Shown: positions 1-11,799, numbered from the stretch's first letter. The stretch: 64,000 nt of DNA from Trichobilharzia szidati (GCA_944472155.2 OX235274.1:35462052-35526051); one strand, 5' to 3'. Program-made: numbers and translations. Notes: generated by a model from the letters alone, not told the origin.

Positions 1-239
1 GTGAATTTATACATATTATGGTGGAGAATTCAGAAGGGTGAAGGTGAAATGTGAAGTAAAATCGATAAAATAATTTAATTTACTAGATTTGGTATCTTAA
101 TAGTGAGCTATACTCACTGAGTGAAAATCAAAATCAAGACTGAGTGGAATGTTACACAACAGAACAAAACAGTTATGGTTACCAAGGCAGTGAGTGATTA
201 GTCACACTCTCCGTATAAGGAGGTTGGGTCGAAGTCTTT

Positions 240-955
240 TGATGGCAGTGGCTTCTGAGAACCGAAATAACCGTGCTTTTTATATTTGAAAGCCTGACTA
301 ATTTCCTTGTATGTCCTGTGTCAATTAGTCGTCTGGCGATTGTGCTTCAGAATACTTTGCTGCCTTTCAAAACAGAGACTTTTAGGGGTATGCCCGGAGA
401 ATCCAGTAGACTCTCTTCTCTCGGTCCTTCCTATGTACTTGCTGGCGCAAGTGTAGGTGAATTGGTAAATGCAGTTGGAATTGACATGAGCAGGTTACAT
501 ACCCACTTTTGACTGGGTTAACGAGCAAACTGTGTTGTAAAGTGGAATGAGTCTAGCGGCGGAAAATGTTCTTTTCAATGTACTTTTAATTCTGTTTTCC
601 GTTCTTATAGATACTTCCTCACGTTTGTACACTAGACGGATAAAAACTGGGTTTTTTTTCAACTATTTCAGGTTTCCGTCTAGGTGGATTTTCCTTCCCA
701 TATTTTGATATGAACTTCAGAGGGTATCCATTTTCGATTAGGTTCTTTTCGATGACTGCGAGTTCCTCTTCAATCTTATCTTCTGAACACAACGCCCTAG
801 CTCTCCTGAAGAGCTTTTTCACCAGGCTCCATTTGGAGCCTATCAGGAAGAAACTGTGATAATTCAGGCACTTAAGAACTACTGGATTTAAAAGACTGAT
901 TAGTGAACAAAGAATATTCTTTTCGATAAATTCATCATCAGGTTCTACATTCATA
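240..955 (-). mobile_element. Penelope-like element fragment (RT tail, linker, start of GIY-YIG domain)
   Basis: Read on the minus strand, 955-619 is open and encodes a tail typical of Penelope-like reverse transcriptases, including SKWSLVKKLFRRARALC and a following NGYPLKFI. From 618 towards 240 the reading continues through stops and frameshifts into a linker (TFSAARLIPLYNTVCS) and the Cys-rich start of a GIY-YIG endonuclease (CIYQFTYTC then YIGRTER). Penelope-like elements combine exactly these parts. The copy is 5' truncated and decayed. Its first codons (NVEPDDEF) overlap a sequence that recurs at 29.5 and 46.3 kb, where it looks like terminal-repeat material. Confidence 0.75.
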
Positions 956-959
956 TGGC

Positions 960-1640
960 CATAATAATTAAAGAAATATTGTTATTAACAACACTAATGT
1001 TGTTTTAAATTAAATTGAATCAATAATATCGACAGATTACATTTCGAAGGCATCAGTAGGGGAGAGATAATACGCATTAATATAACACTAAACTGACTGA
1101 ATATCCGATAAATTAAGCGAAGTAACACAGTTTATGAATTTACAGGCTCTACAGCAGGCCAGGATAGCACTAGTGGTCAGAGCTGTTTCTTTTGAATGCA
1201 GGGCACCGGTTGATTTCAGTGAATCGCAATGGCCTCTGATGTTTGCAGTGTTCGGTATCTAAAGGTTTTCGGCAATTTATTCCATATCCGGTAGATGACA
1301 GAGAAAGTTTCTTCAATGCTAACTAGCTTTGTGTCCTGTTCGGATGAGGTGATCTCTAATATAGATCTGTTTTAACAACACCTTTACTTAGCTACACTGG
1401 TGGTTGCTCCCTAGCACGAAAAATTAAGTCCCTAGAGCAACTGGAGATATATAACTGGCTTGACAGGAGCAGTTGAGCTGATAGATACAATTAGAGGCAG
1501 CCAACCTACGTCCTCCATCTTTCAGTTTCGGAATTACAATCGACTGTGGGGAAAATATAAGCTTCAGCTTAACTGGCAATAAACGTTCCCTGAATCGATT
1601 TTCTCAACTTGTTGGTTATTATTTCACTTGGATGTATATC
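960..1640. other. No recognisable feature
   Basis: AT-rich sequence without a convincing exon. Parts between 1140 and 1560 look like old repeat DNA, but I could not assign them to a family. Confidence 0.4.
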
Positions 1641-1815
1641 ACCTTTGAGAGAGAGAGGTTTCTTGTTAACAGATACAGAAGCGTTCTTTTCCAATGGTCT
1701 TGGCTATGTGTTTATTGATAGACTTTTCAGGATAGCTGTATTCAATTATTATGTGCATCTTCTGAACAAATAGCTCTCTGACTCTATAGCTGAGGGCCTT
1801 CAGCAGATTTCTTTT
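1640..1815 (-). mobile_element. Penelope-like RT-tail fragment
   Basis: The minus strand encodes a short decayed stretch (ALSYRVRELF, then SYPEKSINK) that matches, in order and spacing, the end of the Penelope-like RT tail seen at 619-955. It is cut by the TA repeat at 1812. Confidence 0.4.
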
Positions 1816-1849
1816 GTATATATATATATATATTAATATATATATATAT

Positions 1850-1892
<43 letters not shown>
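1812..1892. repeat. (TA)n microsatellite
   Basis: About 80 bases of nearly pure TA with a few interruptions. It separates a Penelope fragment from the LINE B tail. Confidence 0.95.
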
Positions 1893-1944
1893 AGAGGAAC
1901 AAAGCTGTGAAGAGGTATACATCGACCGGTACTTTTTATACTAC

Positions 1945-2605
1945 TATCTCATGAAAAGATTAGCTGTCTTCGATCATAGGTGTCTGCATTCTATCTCCCG
2001 CGTGAAGTGGTATAATAAGGTGAGCAATATTGAGATTAGTCGTCGAGTGCTAGGTAAGGAGGGGAAATCAGTCGATGAGACTGTGAAATTACATCGACTG
2101 ATATGGTTAGGACATGTGTTACGTATGCCTAGTCATCGCCTTCCTCGACGGGCAATGTTAGCTGACATAGGGTCAGGCTGGAAAAGAGCTAGCGGCGGTC
2201 AAACGGAAACATGGCACCAGTCAATGAAATCTACAACAGTTAGTCTAAGCCATATAGGAAGGTGTAGACTTCCTGACTGTTTGGGGTCCTCGGGACGGTA
2301 GAAACCAATGGTTGGAAACAATTGGTGACATGGCTCAAAATCGTTCTCAGTGGCACAGATGCATCCACTCCTTTTGACTTATGATTTCCAATGAAACTGT
2401 TTTGTTCTTCGTTATTACTTTTCCTTTGTCTCACACCTCTGTTTACTGTCTATATTATGCATTTCTTCTACTTTCTTCTCTTGCTTTGTGTGCTACATGG
2501 AGTGTGGCGACTTGAACTGCCGCACATATGTGCAAAGTTCTATGTCGAAAACCGACCGATATTACTATCCGGTGTCCTTGTCAGTAGGTGGATGTCTATA
2601 AAGGT
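1945..2605 (+). mobile_element. LINE family B 3' end (RTE-like non-LTR retrotransposon)
   Basis: The plus strand encodes the C-terminal tail of a reverse transcriptase (RLAVFDHRCLHSISRVKWY, LIWLGHVLRMPSHRLPRRAM), followed by a GGQTETWHQ block and a short 3' region. That region ends near 2560 with the family's conserved motif around CGCACATATGTGCAAAGTTC. The copy is 5' truncated. Near-identical tails occur at 63040-63655 and, reversed, at 35055-35535. RTE-like affiliation is inferred from the RT domain of the longer copy at 32815-34400. Confidence 0.85.
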
Positions 2606-2609
2606 AATT

Positions 2610-5570
2610 TTACTTTAGCATTCTTCTTCACACGTGAATAACTGGATTATTGAGTGAAAACCTTATGAAATCAGCATGATAACTTTATGTAATCTGAAAA
2701 AGAGTTGAACAGTTAAATCTGCCTACAAAATATATAAAATAAACTGTTAAACTTATTCAACGGTAAGATAAGGGCTATCGTGAGGTATTTTCACGATGCA
2801 TAGTACAGCAAAACGTCACAACGGATATTCTAGCTGCTTCAATGAAAAGTTGAAAGAACGAACACCTTTGCAGCAGCCAAACGTCGTAACACCTAGGATA
2901 CGATAATTACAGCAGCATTCCTTTAGGGCGGTAATACAAAAAATCAACTACCTAAGGGAATTCAAGTCGTAACCGGTCGCCTCCTATCTAACTACCTATA
3001 CAAGTAGACTAAAAACGAAAGCTCGGTAAGTTTCCTTCGCGATAGCGTTTGCACCTCACCCAACTTATTCATCACCACCCACCCCCATCAGAGAAGAAAA
3101 GAGACTGTAAAACAAAACACTCCAACACACACACAATAAACCGGACATTATGATATTTATTTTTATTTATTTATTGATTACCATATATATAGATGGATGG
3201 ATGTATGTATGTAATGTATACAGGTGTGCATATACGTAGAGGAAATAAATCACACACACATATAACCTGTATTATATAGAAAAAGAAGACGAACAACAAC
3301 AACAGTAACAGCAGAATAGAAAGGCTCATTTTAAATCTAATGACGGATTACTCGACTACTCCACTACTAGTACCACAACTACTTCTACTACTGCTACTAC
3401 TAATCCCCTTATAAATAAGTAGGCAATCTGATCAAAGTGTGAATATAAGATGCGAAGAGGAAGAATATCACAACATTCTGTGCAAAAAGATTTAATCTAC
3501 CATCTTTAAGTAAGTAATAAATAGAGAGATAGACAAATTGGGTAATAATAATAATCTTTACGCGATATACAACCTTCTTCTAGACAAAGTGAGAGAGAGA
3601 GAAAGAGCGATTATGGAAACAAAGAAAATCACAAAACAGATAGAAAGACAAAATGTGTTCCGTTCATGAGGTGGCTGTGAAGAGACGGCGAGAGAGTGAT
3701 GGAGAGTATTACTCCATGAAATATATATGATCCGAAATGAAATGAAATTTTTGTGAACATTCTAGAATAAATGAGAAGAAGAAGGAGAAGAGGAAGAAGA
3801 AGAAGCACAGTTCAACACAACAGACACCGTGAGTGTGTGTGTGGATGTACAGCAGTATATCATTACACTCTAGACTCATATAGTCTATGTATGAATAATA
3901 ATGCATACAATAAAAACTGTAAGCAACAAGCACTCAATGACAAGTACACAAGGGGTGTAGATGGAACACACAAAACCAAAAAAAAACAGAAAAAAAGCTA
4001 CGAAAACCAAAATACGAACAACAACAACAGCATGGTGAGTAGTATGATGTTTTATATGACGCGAAAGCAATCACTCGATCAATATTCATTCATACGCTAT
4101 GCCAACAAATGAGATGACAATGGCAAAATGAAAAAAAAAACAAGTACAAAATTTGAGGAAAATAACGATAGAGACAGAAAAGTACAAATTAAAAAAGTTT
4201 CGAAGTGTGTATATAGAGAATTTGATACACAGAAAGACGGTTAAAACCAGAAAAACACAACATTGTATAATACAAGCATAATCATATCAGATTATATATT
4301 ATATTATATATGATATCTTTTCTGTATCCATGCCTACCACATATATATCACATTTTCTTTGACTGTTCCTCATATGTATATGTAGAAAAACAAAAGACAA
4401 CAAACAAAAAAGTGGTCGAAGAAATGAACTTTACTCTCATTATATATATATGTATATATAAATATGCACACGCTTGTAGTCTTCACACTATCCGTGGAAT
4501 AACACACAACACAGACTAAGCTGAACAAGTGCATCTTTCCTTAAAGAAGACTAGAAAACAAACACAATAATCAACCAACCAATCTAATCTAATCAACATA
4601 AATATATATAAATATATCAATAATAAGAAAGAAAATAAAGGCGCGAAATTATCAGTTACATGAATGAAGAACAAAAACAAAAAAGACAAAAATGTTGAAG
4701 AGGTACATTTGTAGCTGTGTACTTCTATTTCATACAAAAAAAAGCTTTTTTTATTTTAGTCAACTACGATATCACAACAATTAATTTCCTTTCACATAAG
4801 TTGTTATTATTAACCCCCACTAATATACTACTAATATCCGCTTATTAAGTAGTTAGATGAAATAATGACAAAACATATATGTGGGATGAAAAAGATTTAA
4901 TTATAATATCTTTCGAAATTTACTTATCAAATTTAGAGGTGAATAGTAGTAGGAGTAGTTGTCAATGTTCCTGTTCTTGTTGTTGATGTACGATGAAGTG
5001 AATAGTCAAGTAGAAGCAGTTATACATGTATATATATATGTGTGTAAGCAGTTTGAAAAATTCCACCATTCCTTCCGGCGTAGACTTACTTTATACCAAC
5101 AACAATGTAGTAGGGTGTTAGTTAGTTACTTTGTTACTTTGTTATTCATACGATATATGTGTGTGTCAGACAATACTGAATATAATCAAGCATAGTTTTT
5201 CATGAAATTGTATTTTCGTCTTCTGATTTCTCCCTTTCTCATTTATATTATCATCAAATATAGATTAATTCATCTGCTCATAATTATCCCAAAAGAGAGG
5301 GGATAGAGAGAGACAAAATTGGTGATCCCAAGAGGGGGGGATTGAAAAAGATGAAAGAATGAGAATATTGATCAAAATGAATACTCCTTTTTTTCAAGTG
5401 TACTCTATATTACTACGACACATGTATATCATTATTATTATTGTTATTATTATTAACATTATTTTTATAATTATTGTCTAGAAATGTCAATCAGGCCAAA
5501 AAACAAAACGAAAAAAGCACAACGATGAAGATTGAAGAGATAGAAGGATAAATTTGATTTTTAGTTTGAA
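2610..5570. other. Low-complexity intergenic / 3'-flanking DNA
   Basis: A-rich and GA-rich simple sequence with many short microsatellites (CA, GAA, ACA, TA). Open frames here are low-complexity artefacts, and no exon with plausible splice sites was found. It lies downstream of the last exon of the minus-strand gene. Confidence 0.5.
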
Positions 5571-5579
5571 AATGGCGCA

Positions 5580-5585
5580 TTTATT
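5580..5585 (-). promoter_or_regulatory. Candidate poly(A) signal AATAAA
   Basis: TTTATT on the plus strand, hence AATAAA on the minus strand, about 440 bases beyond the stop codon at 6022. It would give a 3' UTR of ordinary length. Other AT-rich hexamers exist, so this is only a candidate. Confidence 0.3.
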
Positions 5586-6021
5586 TATCAAAGGGTGAAA
5601 ATATGAAGAACAAGAAGAAGAGAGTATGAGTAGACGAGGAAGTTATCAGATGCAGGCTCAGGGCTCAGGCGTAGGTGTAGGCGCATTAATTAACTCTCCA
5701 CGTGCAAATCACAGAACAGATTAAGGGACAAAACACCGTGGACAAAACACACATTTAGTGTATGGAATGTGAGAATACGAAGAGGTATGATATCAACACA
5801 AATAAACAATGATGACATTATGGACGACTGTTTCATCAATAGAAGAAGACGGAGAAGAAGAAGGCGAAACACGCACACATGCACACGAATACATACAAAC
5901 ACACAAACACACACACAAACAGAAATAGAGAAAACTAATAATGAATAAATGGAAAGAAGTGTTAATAATAATAAGAATAATAAGAATAGTAATGTTATTC
6001 TATTTCATTATTTAAATAAAT

Positions 6022-6609
6022 TTATGGATTAATGTAGGCGACAACAGCGCTGAATCCATCTGTGATACTTCTGCGTAGTGGAGTGTAAACATATTCTTGA
6101 AAGCTAGTCATAAGTGAATTATATCGTACAGCACTGTAGATGAAATTCTCATTCGCCTGATTCGATGTCGCCGGTGTTGTTTCAAGGATAACAATTACAC
6201 CAATGAAAATGAGGACTGATGTTGCTGTCAAGGCGACAGCACATTTTTTCATTAAACTTGATTCTTGTTGGCCATGACTAGACTGTTGTTGTTGATGACC
6301 ATTTTGCATTTTATAAGTATGAATTTTTGTCGATGATGATGATGATGATGAGGAGGATTGATAATTTTTGACTGGTCCATTCGATTTTAATCTCTGATCA
6401 TCAGACGGGGATGATGCTGCTGATGATAGACGAATTACTTCACCATTTGCTGAATTCATATAAGTTTGAACTTTAGACTTGATTATCTCATTCGGTTCAG
6501 GCATATTGATATGTTGATCTAAGGTTTTATCAAATGCATTCACTGCTTGTGTATAATCAGCTGAAGGTAGAATTGAACTTTCAACACGTTTACGAATTAC
6601 CATATGTGA
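6022..6609 (-). CDS. Terminal coding exon of unrecognised single-pass membrane protein gene
   Basis: The minus-strand exon opens after a strong acceptor (a C/T-rich run ending in TTCTAG, with AG at 6611-6610), reads Ser-His-Met-Val-Ile-Arg without shift, and ends at the stop codon at 6024-6022 (195 codons). Counting from the ATG at 6603, residues 84-91 are a Ser run and 104-112 are Gln/Ser-rich. Residues 121-140 form one hydrophobic segment (ALTATSVLIFIGVIVIL) preceded by KK, and about 53 residues follow it. This suggests a protein anchored by one membrane span near its C terminus with a long cytosolic N-terminal part, an inference from composition only. The codon phase joins the exon at 8928-9078. 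The composition and clean splice site argue against a transposon origin. I do not recognise the family and propose no function. Confidence 0.85.
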   Translation of the reverse strand, partial: SHMVIRKRVESSILPSADYTQAVNAFDKTLDQHINMPEPNEIIKSKVQTYMNSANGEVIRLSSAASSPSDDQRLKSNGPVKNYQSSSSSSSSSTKIHTYKMQNGHQQQQSSHGQQESSLMKKCAVALTATSVLIFIGVIVILETTPATSNQANENFIYSAVRYNSLMTSFQEYVYTPLRRSITDGFSAVVAYINP

Positions 6610-6844
6610 CTAGAATGAGACAGAGGGGGAAGGGGGGAGAGAGAGAGAGAGGAAAAAAACCTTTTCATAACACAGAAGTCAACAAGGGTGATGAAGCAAT
6701 AACATTTCTCAGTAAAGCAATAAATTCCTAATTTGTAATGGTACACAGTTCAACAGGTGACGTTATCAGCACAGTTTCATTTAGGAACCGAATTATTTTG
6801 ATCATCATACTATGAATGGTAGTCAAGAGGGTAAGCATGATGTC

Positions 6845-6905
6845 TGCACAAAACTATATACTACTGATTGATTGAGATGAGTAGTAGTTGTATACCACTC
6901 GTATC
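6845..6905 (+). repeat. Left inverted repeat of a ~1.6-kb interrupted element
   Basis: This ~58-base stretch (ATATACTACTG..., GATGAGTAGTAGTTG...) recurs in reverse complement at 8380-8440. The pair brackets a short body that was later split by the LINE at 7078-8083. It resembles the terminal inverted repeats of a small non-autonomous DNA transposon. Confidence 0.6.
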
Positions 6906-7077
6906 AACCAGTAGTTCTTACTAGGCAGACCAAAGCGAAGAAAAAACACTGTGGATGGGAGGAGGGGCATTTCGCCCATTTGGAGTTGGCAGAGCTCGTC
7001 CTCAGCAGTGTATCCGGTTAGGCTCAGCTCGAAGAGATGACTGAATCTGTTTAAACCACCCGATTTCTGGTCAGCCA

Positions 7078-8083
7078 GACAACAGGAAACTTACGGAATC
7101 CTTCGAAGTGAAGATGGGAGTAAGGCAAGCTGGCTGCCTACTATCGCCAATGATTTTCCTGATTGAAGTAGATTGGATAATGCGACAAACAGCGGTGGGC
7201 AACGAGGAAACAGGCATAAAATGGACCCACACAAAAAACTTGGAGGATCTGTACTTTGTCGATGATATCTGCCCGATTTCCCACAAACTGGAAGATATAC
7301 AAGTGAAATGCAACAAGTTGGCAGAAGCATCAAGAGAAGATGGAACTTCAGGTGAACATAGAGAAGACAGAGGTGATGAAGATTCCTGGCCAACAGTAAC
7401 AGCAACAACAACAGATAGCAATCAGCATAAATGGAAGGAACCTGAAAGAAACAACCTCTTTTACCTACCTACCTGGGAAGCATCGTTTCAACTACAGGCC
7501 AACGGAACTGACGAGGATATCAAAGCAAGAATCGGAAAAGCAAGACAAGCTTTCACTACTCTCAAGTCTGTGTGGAGGTCAACAGCACTCAGCATCAAAA
7601 ATAAGATCCGGATTTTCAACTCCAATGTGAAGTCAGTGCTACTCAATATACGGATCAGAGACTTGGCGCGTCATAAAGAGCATCTCAAACAAACTACGGA
7701 CCTTCATTAATAGTTGTCTTCGCTCAATACTGCTCAAGATCAGGTGACCGGCCAGAAAAGATCAGCAACAGAGATCTCTGTGAGCGAACCAACCCAGCAA
7801 GAAGCAATTGTGCAACAAATATGCAGGAAGAAATGGAGATGGATTGGCCATACTCTGAGGAAACCATCCAGTGGCATCACAAGACAGGCCCTCAAGTGGA
7901 ACCCGAACAGGAAGCGGCGAGTTGGTCGTCCAAGGGTGACCTGGAGGAGGTCATGTGAATAGGAGATGAAAGCGTGTTGGCAGACTTAAAGCCAGGTGAA
8001 GACTCTAGCAGAGAACCGAACGCAATGGAGACGCGCGGCTGAAGCCCTATGTTCCTCTAGGAATTAAAGGAAATAATAATAAT
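7078..8083 (+). mobile_element. LINE family A copy with RT-domain remnant, (AAT)n tail and 11-bp target duplication
   Basis: The copy encodes a decayed RT: GVRQAGCLLSPMIFL corresponds to the GVRQGCLLSP block, and YFVDDI stands where the catalytic Y/F-x-D-D motif belongs. The C-terminal tail follows (QQICRKKWRWIGHTLRK, then the RKRRVGRPRVTWRR region). It ends with the family's conserved CCCTATGTTCC motif and AATAATAAT. The 11-mer CTGGTCAGCCA flanks it at 7067-7077 and 8084-8094. The 5' truncation, A/T-rich tail and direct duplication together show target-primed insertion. Frameshifts and stops make it non-functional. Confidence 0.9.
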
Positions 8084-8379
8084 CTGGTCAGCCACCTTTC
8101 TTGATTACCATTTAAGTCATCAAGCAGATCACATATACTGTGTTGATCTGAATAATTTGGTTTCAAAGGGAAACTATGGTGAAAATATCACCTCCTGGAA
8201 GTGTAGAAATTGTAGACAGCGAATTAATTAGCAAATTATGAATCTGATTTATGGTGGTTTAAACTAATTCTCCTGAGCTGATGAGACAAAGAGCTCAGCC
8301 AAGCCCAAGCTGGTGGAACGGCTGTCCCATGGTGTGTTTAGATCCCCTCAATCTCGCTGGCCAGCAAGCACTACACTGA

Positions 8380-8440
8380 CGTCGATATGAGTGGTATATA
8401 CAACTACTACTCATCTCAAACAACCAGTAGTATATACTTT
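8380..8440 (-). repeat. Right inverted repeat of the interrupted element
   Basis: Reverse complement of 6845-6905 with a few mismatches. It ends in CAGTAGTATATA. Confidence 0.6.
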
Positions 8441-8639
8441 TATACAAAGGTAAACATTACTTGAATGCTTGCCGTGTGTCACACAGATGAATCACTTAGG
8501 CACAACATATACTCTTACACATCACAATATGAGAAAATGCGCATTTGGAATGTAAAGTTAAATCTGAACTACTCTTCGTGCTGTCAGTTATTAGGTACGC
8601 AGCATGCATCTAGTAATATAATTACCTACATAATACATT

Positions 8640-8800
8640 AATTGGTGCCAGTGATCTAAAGGTAGAGTACTCTCTAACCACTCATGTGTATCAGGGTTCG
8701 ACTTTCGATCGATATAATCCCTAACCCAGGGAAACCAGGCAGTAGTGAGTCACATAAAGAGCAAATGTTTGACATGAGGCGCTAGCAACCCTAACCCTTA
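8640..8800 (+). repeat. Possible tRNA-derived SINE remnant
   Basis: Contains a B-box-like GGGTTCGACTTTC about 50 bases after GGTAGAGTACTC, and ends in a CACATAAAGAGC... body. No second copy was recognised in the window, so the call rests only on the tRNA-like spacing. Confidence 0.3.
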
Positions 8801-8927
8801 GAAAAAATTGCTACTATTGAAACTGCAGAGCTCGCGAGGTTGCTGCCATATGTTTCGATTGGAACTTACATGAATGAAAGATAGAAGAACAAAAGAAAAC
8901 AAAAATGTTTATATAAATGTTGTTTAC

Positions 8928-9078
8928 CTCTGTATCTTTGCCAGGTCCTCCTCCTGCCTGAATAACTTTTGTTTCTGACACAACCATCTGTTGGACAATT
9001 TTTGTTGGCTCAATCCATGACTCTACAGCAGCTTGAGTAATCAAATTCTGTTCAGCGCCTGATTGACTGCCGCTTTCA
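8928..9078 (-). CDS. Internal exon of the membrane-protein gene
   Basis: The minus-strand exon of 151 bp lies between the acceptor AG at 9080-9079 and the donor GAG|GTAAAC (donor at 8927-8922). It carries one base that completes the previous codon plus 50 codons, including SGAEQNLITQAAVESWIEPT and VQQMVVSETKVIQ, and ends GGGPGKDTE in phase 0. That fits both the exon at 16595-16688, which leaves two bases over, and the terminal exon, which opens in phase 0. The upstream polypyrimidine tract is modest (a T run interrupted by purines). It stands in a 10-kb neighbourhood of LINE debris but has no similarity to it. Confidence 0.8.
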
Positions 9079-9214
9079 CTTGGTTTCCATTTTCAAAAAA
9101 ATATCAACAATATAAATAATGAAATATTGATTAGCTGTGATATAAAAATAATTAATCAATACACAAGTGCATTGTTGCATTCAAGTTGCATACATTAAGG
9201 AAGAAGGAAAAATG

Positions 9215-10440
9215 GAATGGTGTACTGAAGACATTACCGGCAGACCTCTACCTCAGTTTCATCGATTTTAAAAAGGTCTTCAACAGACAGCATTGACTGA
9301 GAAGTAATTTGGAAACTACTTCAACATTACCGCGTACAATGCCCAAATCTTTATCAACCTCATTCAACAGCTGACTATATGACAGTGCCAGGTGATCTAC
9401 AACGGAGAACTCCTCAAGGCGTTCGAAGTGAATACAGGAATAAGACAAAGCTGCCCTATTATCACTAATAATATTCTTAATTGTGGTGGAATGGATGATG
9501 CGTCGGACTGTGCGATGGAATACTCTGAACCACCAATAAGAAGACTCTAGAAGAGCTGTATTTCGAACATGAATGACTCGAAGACTTGCAGGCGAAAACT
9601 AACAAACTGGTTGAAGAAGCAGGAAGCGAAGACAGGCCTCCGGGTGAAAGTAGAAAAGACGGAGGTGATGAAGATAACCAGCCAACAGCAATAGCAACAA
9701 CAAACAGCACCAATCACCATCAACGGGAGAAATTTGAAGCAGGGTTACTTCCTTCACTTATCTTGGAAGCATCGTTTCAACCACAGGCAGTCGGAACGGA
9801 TGAAGATGTCAAAGCCAGACAGCCAGCCAGAATCGGATACGCCTTCAACAACCTGTAACCAGTTTGAGAATGTTCTGCTGTCACTCAGTCAGCATAAAGA
9901 ACAAGATTCGGATTCTGTTCAACACAAATGTGAAGTCAGTCACTTTTTCTATGTGAATCAGAAACTTTCAAAGCACGCCACGAGAAGCATTTCCAACAGG
10001 TTGCAAACTTTTTTCTACAGCTGCCTTCACTGACTCCATGTTGAATATCAAATGGCCAGTAAATATTAGCAACAAGAAACTACGGGAAAAAACTAACCAA
10101 GAACCTATCACTCAATAAATATGTAGAAGAAAATGAAGATGAATTGGGCACATTGTGCGCAGACCGTCGAATGATATAGCGCGACAGGCAATGCCTCGAG
10201 TGGAACCCGAATGGTAAACGACAAGTGGGTCGTCTGAAGGTGACATGGAGAAGATCTTGCGAGGAAGAGATGAGAGACTCTACGGGCAAGTTTCGGCCCA
10301 GCTACAGAGGACTGCAGAAAATAGAAAAAAGTGGAAACTTGCTGTTTAAGCCCTATGTTCCACTCGAATCCCAAGGGTACAATAATATTATGATAAAATT
10401 CAAAAAAAAAATAACTAAATAAAATAATAATGATGATATT
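9215..10440 (+). mobile_element. LINE family A copy, decayed
   Basis: Begins within the RT domain (a relic reading FIDFKKVFNRQH) and runs through the middle and tail of the RT with many stops to the family end, CCCTATGTTCCACTCG followed by ATAATATTATG. The order of segments is the same as at 7078-8083 and 12300-13195, but divergence is greater. Confidence 0.8.
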
Positions 10441-10529
10441 AGGAACCTGGAAGTTTACAAGGAGTGAATACATCTGTATTATTAGGAACAATTTTGAATC
10501 ATATCATCAACATTCTTTGAATACTGATT

Positions 10530-10690
10530 CTTAGGCATCTCGAGGGCTCCAGCTAGACAGCATACACCTCCTCATGTGACTCAAATCAACAGTCAAAGAT
10601 TGATGCCTTCTATGTTTTGGTTTCATTACCTCTAACTCTCTTTCAAACTAATCCTGTTATGTCAGTGAACATTACTCAATCAATGCAGCT
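10530..10690 (-). mobile_element. Diverged LINE family B 3' fragment
   Basis: Short stretches (GGGCTCCAGCTAGACAGC, ACAGTCAAAGATT, CTATGTTTTGGTTT) follow the same order as the reversed family B 3' region at 35330-35420. The match is old and gapped. Confidence 0.35.
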
Positions 10691-10769
10691 TCACAAATTC
10701 ATTGAATGACTTTGCCTTCTAACCTAACATTCTAAGCACAGTCTCATTAAATCCCGCGGCCTAACATGA

Positions 10770-11070
10770 GGCATTCACCAAAGACACCTATGGTAAAAAA
10801 ATGGATAATCTTTTCAGGTGGATATACGCAAGACAGAGATGATGAAAATACTTGTCCAACAATAACAACAAACAGCAATCATCCCCCCCCTCACCTTCAT
10901 GAGGAGGAATCTAAAGGAAGTCGTCTGTTTCATTTACCTCCTTTCAACTACAGGCGGTGGCACAGATGAGAACATCAAAGCTAGTCAGGACGGGGAATAC
11001 AAGACAGGTATTCACTACTTTGGAAGCCATGTGAAGGATCTACAGCATTCACTCAACATAACGAACAAGA
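10770..11070 (+). mobile_element. LINE family A copy, 5' part (split by SINE)
   Basis: Family A sequence, including the relic of the CAACAACAAA-type spacer and the AGGAGGAATCTAAAGGAAGT block. It stops at CGAACAAGA (11062-11070), where a SINE is inserted, and resumes at 11281. Confidence 0.65.
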
Positions 11071-11280
11071 AGTTGGGATTCATGGGCTAGCCATTGGATC
11101 GGGTCCCAGTGGCTTAATGAACTACGAGCTGGCCTTGTAACATAAAGGTCCTGGATTCGAACTCTGGTGGTGTTTGCGTACCGCTGAAGAGTCCCAAACT
11201 AGGAGAAAACAGCCATCTAGTAATCCCAGGTTTTCCAATGGTTATCTAACCGGTGTCACCTCATGATGAAATCCTGTAAC
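11071..11280 (+). mobile_element. SINE beta, complete unit with 9-bp target duplication and damaged hammerhead
   Basis: The unit of about 210 bp is bounded by the direct repeat CGAACAAGA (11062-11070 and 11281-11289). Its first half is a tRNA-like head (GGTCCCAGTGGCTTAATG, then B-box-like GGATTCGAACTC). Its second half carries a hammerhead-type core, CTGAAGA with stem-II sequence GTCCCAAACTAGGA, but the expected GGAC-GAAA is changed to GGAGAAAA. It ends GATGAAATCCTGTAAC. Because both ends are defined, this copy serves as the reference for all SINE beta calls. Confidence 0.85.
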
Positions 11281-11735
11281 CGAACAAGATATAAATTTTC
11301 AATACTAGTTTCAAGTCAGGAGACGCGCGCGCGTCATTTAAAGCATTCCTAACAGGACACTCCAAACTTTCATCAAAACCCCTTTCTTCACCGCCTCAAT
11401 ATCATAGATCAATATGATCATCATCGGGAAAGGAAGAACAATAAAAAAACTTTAGCAGGCAACTAACCAGCCAACAAATATTCAGAGGGAAGTGAGAATG
11501 AGTTGGAAATACGCTGAACAGATCAGCAAGTGACATCACACGCCGCCAGGACGTCAAATAGAACTCGAATGGGAAGAGAAGAGTTTCGAGTCGAAAGCTG
11601 ACATGAAGAAGATCAAATGGGAAGGAAATAAAAAGCTAATGGAGCCGGCTGAAAATAACAGCAGAGAAATATGCTGCTGAAAGCCAATTTTCCCTCTCTC
11701 GGAATGCAGGGAACCAGCACTAATAACAGTAATTT
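11281..11735 (+). mobile_element. LINE family A copy, 3' part
   Basis: Continues the copy interrupted at 11070, with TTTCAATACTAGTTTCAAG matching the family's segment after the RT tail. It ends near CCCTCTCTCGGAATGCAGG. Strongly diverged. Confidence 0.6.
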
Positions 11736-11799
11736 AGTCAACGTACATATATCTTCAAGAGTTTGTGCTGAACAGTTGTTTCCTCCTAGTTTGAGATTC

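Noticed and set aside
3709..4112. Overlapping open frames on both strands (Arg-rich and Phe/His-rich)
   Set aside because: Low-complexity GA/CA-rich DNA. No splice sites and both strands equally open.
7091..7421. Minus-strand Leu/Ser-rich open frames over 7071-7421
   Set aside because: Shadows of the LINE A RT relic on the plus strand.
11140..11175. tRNA gene candidates at A-box/B-box pairs here and at many other SINE loci
   Set aside because: No acceptor stem or cloverleaf closes around them. All are SINE heads.
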